Source of the DNA: Luteimicrobium sp042670205
GTDB taxonomy: Bacteria; Actinomycetota; Actinomycetes; Actinomycetales; Cellulomonadaceae
Length of the DNA stretch: 64,000 nt
Direction: 5' to 3'
Assembly (NCBI RefSeq): GCF_042670205.1
Contig: NZ_JBHUWD010000026.1
Coordinates: forward strand, 3,540 to 67,539
The notes beneath the pieces were generated by a model. The model was not told where the DNA came from. It was given only the letters and a program-made list of their open reading frames with translations, and made no database searches. Positions 58,773 through 64,000 of this stretch are shown one piece after another; within the stretch, counting starts at the first letter, position 1; each line of letters begins with the position of its first letter. The position numbers and the translations under genes are program-made.

Positions 58773-59633
58773 TCAAGCGTCGTCGAGCGGGACCTCGACC
58801 CGGGCCACCTCGGCGACGTCGGGCGACCAGGGCACGGGGTACCGCTCGCGGGGTGGCCCGGCCGGGCGCCCCCACGCGCGCGCGGCGTCGAGGGCCGCGT
58901 CGTAATACGCGACGATCGGCGGGTAGCGGCAGTCGGCGGGCGGCACCGGGACGCTCGCGAGCCGCCCGGCAGGCTCGAGCCGGAGCGCGACCGCTCCGGC
59001 CGGCCGGACGACGCCCTCGTACGGGACGCACGTCTCGATCCGGCCCGCGATGCCCGGCCGCACGGTCTCGTGGAACACCACGACGTACTCCGGCCCGAAG
59101 ACCACGTCCTGCCGCGCGAGCTCCTCGCGGATCGTCAGCACGGCGGACGTGAACGCCGGGACGAGCGCGGCCTGCTCGACGACGTCGGTCACGCACGCCA
59201 CCGTCCGCGCCTCGCGCTCGACGAGGCGGACCGAGGCACGCAGGCGGGCGGCGTCGGGGAGCACGGGCGTGGCGGCGGGCACCGCCGCCGGTGCCGCGTC
59301 CTCCCCGTCCCCCGCGAGGAGGTCCACGACGCCGCGCTGCGCCTCGAGATCCCGGCGCCGTTCGGTCCACCAGGCGAGGAGCGCGGGGCGCAGGCCCTCG
59401 GGCGGCCCGTCGAGCAGCTCGGCGATGCGCGCGAGCGGCAGGTCGAGGCGCCGCAGCAGCCCGATCGCCCGGGCGCGCGCCACCTGGCCGGCGTCGTACG
59501 CGCGGTAGCCCGTCACCGGGTCGACGAACGCGGGAGCGAGGAGCCCGTTCGCGTCGTAGAGCCGCAGCGCCTTCGGCGACAGGCCCGACGCGCGGACCAT
59601 CTCCCCCGTGCTGAGGGCGTCGCCGCCGCTCAC
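58773..59633 (-). CDS. MerR-family regulator with GyrI-like effector domain
   Basis: The 286-residue regulator has an N-terminal MerR helix-turn-helix (LSTGEMVRASGLSPKALRLYDANGLL and YRAYDAGQVARARAIGLLRRL), a coiled-coil dimerisation helix, then a GyrI/BmrR-like effector-binding domain ending near WSPDVAEVARVEVPLD. Such proteins sense drug-like compounds. I choose the GTG at 59633, 5 nt after GGAGG; the GTG at 59639 overlaps that site. It is followed closely by the transglutaminase-like gene. Confidence 0.87.
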   Translation of the reverse strand: MSGGDALSTGEMVRASGLSPKALRLYDANGLLAPAFVDPVTGYRAYDAGQVARARAIGLLRRLDLPLARIAELLDGPPEGLRPALLAWWTERRRDLEAQRGVVDLLAGDGEDAAPAAVPAATPVLPDAARLRASVRLVEREARTVACVTDVVEQAALVPAFTSAVLTIREELARQDVVFGPEYVVVFHETVRPGIAGRIETCVPYEGVVRPAGAVALRLEPAGRLASVPVPPADCRYPPIVAYYDAALDAARAWGRPAGPPRERYPVPWSPDVAEVARVEVPLDDA

Positions 59634-59646
59634 GCTCACCTCCGCG

Positions 59647-60657
59647 TCAGCCCGCCGACGGCGACGGACGCACGGCGCTGCCGAGCGTCTCGCGGGCGCG
59701 CGCGACGTCGTCGTGCATGGTCGCCACGAGCCGGTCGATCGCGTCCGGGCCCTCGAACCGCAGCGTCGGGCGCAGCCGCTCGACGAGCTCGAGCACGACC
59801 TCCTCGCCGTACAGGTCGAGGTCGGTGCGGTCGAGGACGTACGCCTCGACGCGGCGCTCGACGCCGTCGAACGTCGGGTTGGTGCCGATCGAGATCGCGG
59901 CCGGGAGCACGGCGTCGGCGTCGTCCCCGAGAGCCGGGCGGCGGAGCCAGCCGGCGTAGACGCCGTCCGCGGGGACCATGCCCTGCACGGGGGTGCCGTC
60001 GGGCGCGGGACCGAGGTTCGCCGTCGGGAAGCCGAGCTCGCGCCCGCGCGCGTCCCCGTGCACGACGACGCCGCGCAGCCGGTGCGGCCGGCCCAGCACC
60101 GCGTCCGCCGCGGCGACGTCGCCCGTGGCGAGCAGCTCGCGGACGTACGTCGAGGACCAGCGCGCGTGCCCGTCGTGGGGGGTCTGGCCGACGTCGCCGA
60201 CGACCTCCACGACGAACCCGTACCGCTCCCCCAGCGCGATCATCGTCTCGAGCGTGCCCGCGTTGCCGCGGCCGAACCGGACGTCCTTCCCGACGACGAC
60301 CCGGCGAGCCCGCAGGCCCTCCACGAGGTAGCGCCGGACGAACTCCTCGGGCGTCTGCCGCGCGAACTCGAGCGTGTACCGGAGCAGCAGCACGGCGTCG
60401 AGCCCGGTCTCCGCGAGGAGGTCGAGCCGGTCCCCGACCCCGGTGAGGAGCTCGGGCGCGGACTCGGGGCGGTGGACCGCCGCCGGGTGCGGGTCGAAGG
60501 TCACCGCGACGGCCCGCGCACCGTCCTGCCGAGCACGCTCCGCGATGGCGCGACAGACCGCGACGTGGCCGCGATGGACCCCGTCGAAGTTCCCGATGGT
60601 GACGACGGTGGGGCCGAAGTCGGCAGGCACCTCGGCGAGGTCGGTCCAGCGCAGCAC
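59647..60657 (-). CDS. ribF: Bifunctional riboflavin kinase/FAD synthetase
   Basis: The 336-residue RibF makes FMN and FAD. The N-terminal nucleotidyltransferase domain has IGNFDGVHRGH and the later SSTYVRELLATGD. The C-terminal kinase domain has GRELGFPTANL, PADGVYAGW and ISIGTNPTFDG. The GTG at 60657 precedes the conserved start of the adenylyltransferase fold; upstream codons belong to a shadow frame of truB. It follows truB by 68 bp, a usual pair. Confidence 0.95.
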   Translation of the reverse strand: MLRWTDLAEVPADFGPTVVTIGNFDGVHRGHVAVCRAIAERARQDGARAVAVTFDPHPAAVHRPESAPELLTGVGDRLDLLAETGLDAVLLLRYTLEFARQTPEEFVRRYLVEGLRARRVVVGKDVRFGRGNAGTLETMIALGERYGFVVEVVGDVGQTPHDGHARWSSTYVRELLATGDVAAADAVLGRPHRLRGVVVHGDARGRELGFPTANLGPAPDGTPVQGMVPADGVYAGWLRRPALGDDADAVLPAAISIGTNPTFDGVERRVEAYVLDRTDLDLYGEEVVLELVERLRPTLRFEGPDAIDRLVATMHDDVARARETLGSAVRPSPSAG

Positions 60658-60725
60658 GGGGACCAGCCTGCCACCTCGCGCGGGCGCACGCGGAATCGGG
60701 ACCTGCGGCCCGGCGCCTCGGACGC

Positions 60726-61724
60726 TCACCCGGCGGCCGCGAACACGACGGCGGGGCGTGCGAGGAGGCCGCCCTTGCCCTTCGCGTCCTCGACGAGCGC
60801 CACGAGGGTCCCGTCCGGCCCGATCGCCGCGTGCACGCCCGGCTCCCCCGCCGGCGGCAGGGCTCGCCCGTGGCCGAGCGCGGCGGCGTCGGCGGCGTCG
60901 AGGTCGCGCACCGGGAAGGTCGCGCGGGCTGCGGCGGCGAGCGGGAGGGTCGCGAGGACGCCGTCGGCGTCGGCCTGGGCCTCGAGCTCGTCGAGCGTGC
61001 TCGCGCCCGCGAGGTCGTAGCCGCCGACGCGCGTGCGCCGGAGCGCGACGAGGTGGGCGCCCACGCCCAGCGCTGCGCCCAGGTCCCGGCCGAGCGCGCG
61101 CACGTACGTCCCCGAGGAGCACACGACGCGGGCGTCGACGTCGACGGTGGGCAGCGTGGCGCCGCCGTCGGCGGGGACGCCGGGCCCGGGGCGGACGTCG
61201 GTGATCTCGAACGCGCGGATCGTCACCGGGCGCGCGGCGAGCTCGACCTGCTCGCCCGCCCGCACGCGGGCGTACGCCCGCTCCCCGGCGACCTTGATCG
61301 CGGACACCGCGCTCGGCACCTGCAGGACGTCGCCCGTGAGGGCGGCGGCAGCGGCACGCACGGCCTCGGCGGAGACGTCCGCGCCGGTGGTGGCCGTGAC
61401 CTCGCCCTCGGCGTCCTCGGTGGTCGTCGCGACGCCGAGCCGGACGGTCGTCACGTACTCCTTCTCCGCGCCCACCACGTACGTCAGCAACCGGGTCGCA
61501 CGGCCCACGCCGACGACGAGCACGCCCGTCGCCATGGGGTCGAGGGTGCCGGCGTGGCCGACCTTCTTGGTCCCGGCGAGCCGGCGCATCCGGCCGACGA
61601 CGTCGTGGCTCGTCCAACCCTGCGGCTTGTCGACGACGACCAGCCCGTCGGGCGCGGTCGGCCGGCGGGGCGGGCGGGCGTCGCGCGACGCCGCTCCCGT
61701 GGACGGCGCGGCGGCCGACGTCAC
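60726..61724 (-). CDS. truB: tRNA pseudouridine(55) synthase
   Basis: The 332-residue TruB makes pseudouridine 55 in the T loop of tRNAs. The catalytic Asp is in VGHAGTLDPMATGVL; GLVVVDKPQGWTSHDVV and SSGTYVRALGRDLG are also typical. The GTG at 61724 overlaps the stop of the TetR gene as GTGA, which is an unusual neighbour for truB. The C-terminal part is the actinobacterial extension. Confidence 0.95.
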   Translation of the reverse strand: MTSAAAPSTGAASRDARPPRRPTAPDGLVVVDKPQGWTSHDVVGRMRRLAGTKKVGHAGTLDPMATGVLVVGVGRATRLLTYVVGAEKEYVTTVRLGVATTTEDAEGEVTATTGADVSAEAVRAAAAALTGDVLQVPSAVSAIKVAGERAYARVRAGEQVELAARPVTIRAFEITDVRPGPGVPADGGATLPTVDVDARVVCSSGTYVRALGRDLGAALGVGAHLVALRRTRVGGYDLAGASTLDELEAQADADGVLATLPLAAAARATFPVRDLDAADAAALGHGRALPPAGEPGVHAAIGPDGTLVALVEDAKGKGGLLARPAVVFAAAG

Positions 61725-62287
61725 GCGGCGTCCGCGATGAGCTCGGCGGCCGCGTCCGCGCCGACGGCGCACAGGAGCAGGTGCTCGACGCCGTGCTCGT
61801 CCGCGTGCTGGGGCACCTCGGCCGAGAGCAGCACGTTGATGAGCATCCCGGCAGCCACGAAGTTGCGCGCGGCCTCGTCGTCCTGGCCGGTCAGCTCCTT
61901 GAAGATCTCGAACGCCCGGACGAGGGTCCGGCGCGACTGCCGCCCGAACGTCGGGTCCGCACCGGCGACGAAGCCGTGCATGAGCACGCGGAGCTTGTCG
62001 CGGTCGGAGAGCAGCCGCACGTAGACCTCGCCGAGCTCGCGTGCGGCGTCGGGGCCGGGCGCGACCTGCTCGAAGCTCGCGACGATCTCGTTCCCGACGC
62101 GCTCGAACACCGCGGCGAACAGGTCGTGCTTGGAGCCGAACAGGCGCACCACGTACGGCTGGGAGACGCCGGCCGCACGCGCGACCTCGTCGGTGGTCGT
62201 GCCGGCGTAGCCGTGCTCCGCGAACGCCGTCGTCGCGGCGTCCAGGATCTGCTCGCGCCGCTCGTCCGCGGTCATCCGGGTGCTCAT
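61721..62287 (-). CDS. TetR-family repressor of the divergent MFS exporter
   Basis: The 188-residue regulator has the helix-turn-helix TTTDEVARAAGVSQPYVVRLFGSKHDLFAAVF and a TetR_C domain. I start at the ATG at 62287, 7 nt after a TAACAT box; an ATG at 62296 inside that box is less likely. It diverges from a DHA2-type exporter, with two TAATCNNNNGATTA-like sites in between. It overlaps truB, so truB may share its promoter. Confidence 0.9.
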   Translation of the reverse strand: MSTRMTADERREQILDAATTAFAEHGYAGTTTDEVARAAGVSQPYVVRLFGSKHDLFAAVFERVGNEIVASFEQVAPGPDAARELGEVYVRLLSDRDKLRVLMHGFVAGADPTFGRQSRRTLVRAFEIFKELTGQDDEAARNFVAAGMLINVLLSAEVPQHADEHGVEHLLLCAVGADAAAELIADAA

Positions 62288-62297
62288 GCTTGACATG

Positions 62298-62346
62298 TTA
62301 TCAGTCGATTACTAGCGTGCGTCGAGTCGAAGTAATCAGTCGATGC
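62298..62346. promoter_or_regulatory. Two candidate TetR operators
   Basis: TTATCAGTCGATTA (62298-62311) is almost fully palindromic. TAATCAGTCGATGC (62333-62346) repeats ATCAGTCGAT at 35-bp spacing. Both lie in the gap between the TetR gene and the exporter gene. Confidence 0.65.
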
Positions 62347-62414
62347 CTTCCAGTCTTCCGGCTCGCGCACCGCGCAGCCCTCCCGTCCTCGGCCCACCCC
62401 ACCCGGAGGTCCTG

Positions 62415-63842
62415 ATGTCCACCGCGGTTTCCACCCGCCGACCCTCGTCGGCACCCGGCGTCCGCAGGCAGCGCACCGCGCCCGTCTGGCTCGCCCTCGT
62501 CGCCGCGTCGCTACCGATGTTCATGGCGACGCTCGACAACCTCGTCATGACGGGGGCCCTGCCCGTCATCTCCCGGCACCTGTCCCCCAGCGTCGAGCAG
62601 CTCCAATGGTTCGTGAACGCCTACACGCTCGCGTTCGCGACGCTGATGATCCCTCTCGCCACGCTCGGCGACCGGCTCGGGCGCCGACGGACCTTCGTCG
62701 TCGGCATCGCGGTGTTCGCGCTCGGCTCGATCGGGAGCGCCCTGTCCGGCACGCCCACCGAGCTCATCGCGGCCCGAACGCTCCAGGGCGTCGGCGGCGC
62801 CGCGATCATGCCGCTGTCGCTCGCGCTGCTCGCGGGAGCCGTCCCGGCCACGAAGCGCGCGATGGCGATCGGCGTCTGGGGCGGCGTTTCCGGCCTCGGC
62901 GTCGCGCTCGGCCCGGTGGTCGGCGGCGCCGTCGTCGACGGGCTGTCGTGGGAGGCGATCTTCTGGCTCAACGTCCCCGTGGCGGCCGTCGCGATCCCGC
63001 TCGCGCTGCGCGGGCTGCGGGAGTCCGAGCGCGTCTCGGTCCGCCTCGACGTCGCGGGCCTGGTCCTGTCCGCGGCCGGCGTCCTGCTGGGCGTGTGGGC
63101 GATCGTCGGCGCCAACGACCGCGGCTGGGGCTCCGCCACGACCGTCGGGATGCTCGTCGCCGCGGTCGCGCTCCTCGTCGCCTTCGTCGTCCGCGAGCGC
63201 CGGACGGACCACCCGCTCGTCCCGCTGCGGCTGTTCCGCTCGCGCAGCTTCTCCGTGTCGAACGCGGCCAGCCTCGCGTTCTCGGTCGGGATGTTCGGAG
63301 CCGTCTTCCTGCTGACCCAGTACCTGCAGATCGGCGGCGGGTACTCGCCGTTCGCCGCGGGCCTGCGCACCCTTCCCTGGACGGCCGCCCCGATGCTCGT
63401 CGCTCCGGTCGCGGGGATGCTCGCGCCCCGGTTCGGCGTGCGCCCGTTCGTCGCCGGCGGCCTGGTGCTCCAGACGGTCGCCCTGGGCTGGCTGGCCGCG
63501 CTCGTCGGGCAGACCGTCGACTACCCGAGCTTCGTGCCTGCCTTCGTGCTCGCCGGGGTCGGCATGGGCCTGACGTTCGCACCGGTCGCGACCGCGGTCC
63601 TCGCCGGGGTCCCGGAGACGGACCACGCCACGGCGAGCAGCGTCAACGCCACGATCCGGGAGGTCGGCGTGGCGCTCGGCGTCGCGGTCCTGACCGCCGT
63701 GTTCCTCGCGGCGGGCGGCGCGTTCACCCCAGCCACGTACGCGGACGGGCTCAAGCCCGCCCTGTGGGTCGGGACCGCCGTCGTGGGCGTCGGCGCGGTC
63801 GTGTCGTTCCTCATGCCACGCAGCACCGGCAAGGAGGGCTGA
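62415..63842 (+). CDS. DHA2-family (EmrB/QacA type) multidrug MFS exporter
   Basis: The 475-residue membrane protein has about 14 helices. Typical parts are MATLDNLVMTGALPVI (helix 1), GDRLGRRRTFVVG (motif A) and GLGVALGPVVGGAVV (motif C of antiporters). It should export drugs or toxic metabolites in exchange for protons. The ATG at 62415 follows GGAGG; the open frame begins at 62343 inside the operator. Control by the divergent TetR gene is likely. Confidence 0.93.
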   Translation: MSTAVSTRRPSSAPGVRRQRTAPVWLALVAASLPMFMATLDNLVMTGALPVISRHLSPSVEQLQWFVNAYTLAFATLMIPLATLGDRLGRRRTFVVGIAVFALGSIGSALSGTPTELIAARTLQGVGGAAIMPLSLALLAGAVPATKRAMAIGVWGGVSGLGVALGPVVGGAVVDGLSWEAIFWLNVPVAAVAIPLALRGLRESERVSVRLDVAGLVLSAAGVLLGVWAIVGANDRGWGSATTVGMLVAAVALLVAFVVRERRTDHPLVPLRLFRSRSFSVSNAASLAFSVGMFGAVFLLTQYLQIGGGYSPFAAGLRTLPWTAAPMLVAPVAGMLAPRFGVRPFVAGGLVLQTVALGWLAALVGQTVDYPSFVPAFVLAGVGMGLTFAPVATAVLAGVPETDHATASSVNATIREVGVALGVAVLTAVFLAAGGAFTPATYADGLKPALWVGTAVVGVGAVVSFLMPRSTGKEG

Positions 63843-63883
63843 CCGCACCGCCCGCCCGCCCGTCCGGCCCCAGCCCTCCGTGA

Positions 63884-63934
63884 GTGCGTGCTTTTTGTGC
63901 GACACGCCGGGCGTGTCGCACAAAAAATGCGCAC
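63884..63934. repeat. 51-bp imperfect palindrome after the MFS gene
   Basis: The arms are symmetric about 63909. The inner 12 bp (GTGCGACACGCC and its complement) are perfect, followed by T5/A5, then GTGCGTGC against ATGCGCAC with a mismatch and two wobbles. The T-run is on the 5' side and the A-run on the 3' side on both strands, the reverse of an intrinsic terminator. It may still end transcription or be a mobile or structural element. Confidence 0.8.
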
Positions 63935-63982
63935 CCACCGGGAGGGGGGCTGGGTGGGCCGGGCGGACTGCCGAGACGACGA

Positions 63983-64000
63983 AGGGGCCCGTTCCGCAGC
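63983..64000. terminator. Possible half of a terminator hairpin cut by the window edge
   Basis: AGGGGCCCGTTCCGCAGC at the very end looks like the left arm of a typical GC-rich hairpin. Only the next bases could confirm it. Confidence 0.2.

Overview
This window looks like a piece of chromosome from a very GC-rich actinobacterium, probably order Micrococcales near Cellulomonadaceae/Promicromonosporaceae. The evidence is the base composition, heavy GTG start use, many TANNNT boxes placed 6-8 nt before a start codon (leaderless transcripts), and the actinobacterial order rpsO-pnp-M16 peptidase-dapB ... dapA-rnj ... ftsK ... pgsA-cinA-clgR ... recA-recX ... miaB ... miaA-dapF-hflX. The genus is inference. 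No rRNA, tRNA, CRISPR array, insertion sequence or prophage was seen.

Layout. 1-10037: ldh fragment, dinG-type helicase, hflX, a methyltransferase, dapF-miaA with a small unknown gene, two YbjN-domain genes, miaB. 10187-13554: glutamate-type ABC importer. 13555-14060: repeat-rich non-coding region. 14061-19335: recX, recA (with a LexA box), MBL hydrolase, a membrane phosphodiesterase and a DUF3046 protein. 19401-25353: Lhr helicase and an Nei-type glycosylase. 25317-28432: clgR-like regulator, cinA C-terminal-type deamidase, pgsA, CapA-like protein. 28433-28821: second copy of the repeat element. 28822-36836: ftsK, a small membrane protein, two TetR regulators, a VOC protein, RNase J and dapA. 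36959-40241: aldehyde dehydrogenase, YqhA-like protein with a possible iron box, AzlCD exporter. 40286-51912: sugar locus described below. 52076-61724: TPR protein, dapB, M16 peptidase, pnp, rpsO, transglutaminase-like and MerR genes, ribF, truB. 61721-63842: TetR-regulated DHA2 exporter, followed by a long palindrome.

The most interesting region is 40286-51912. It combines a GH172 (DUF2961) enzyme, a GH116 enzyme, an L-fucose/D-arabinose-isomerase-family protein, an FGGY kinase, a LacI regulator and a CUT1 ABC importer without its own ATPase. GH172 and GH116 are families with known exo-alpha- and exo-beta-D-arabinofuranosidases, and isomerase plus FGGY kinase would take D-arabinose through D-ribulose to D-ribulose 5-phosphate. 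I therefore read it as a locus for importing and catabolising D-arabinan oligosaccharides, such as those from mycobacterial or related cell walls. Three copies of the palindrome GAAATCGATTYC sit in the three promoters of the locus and mark a LacI regulon. The gene families are visible in the sequence; the substrate is inferred.

A second novelty is a composite intergenic repeat present twice (about 13654-13980 and 28481-28780). It is built of 29-bp tandem units followed by a conserved block, and both copies lie in convergent intergenic regions.
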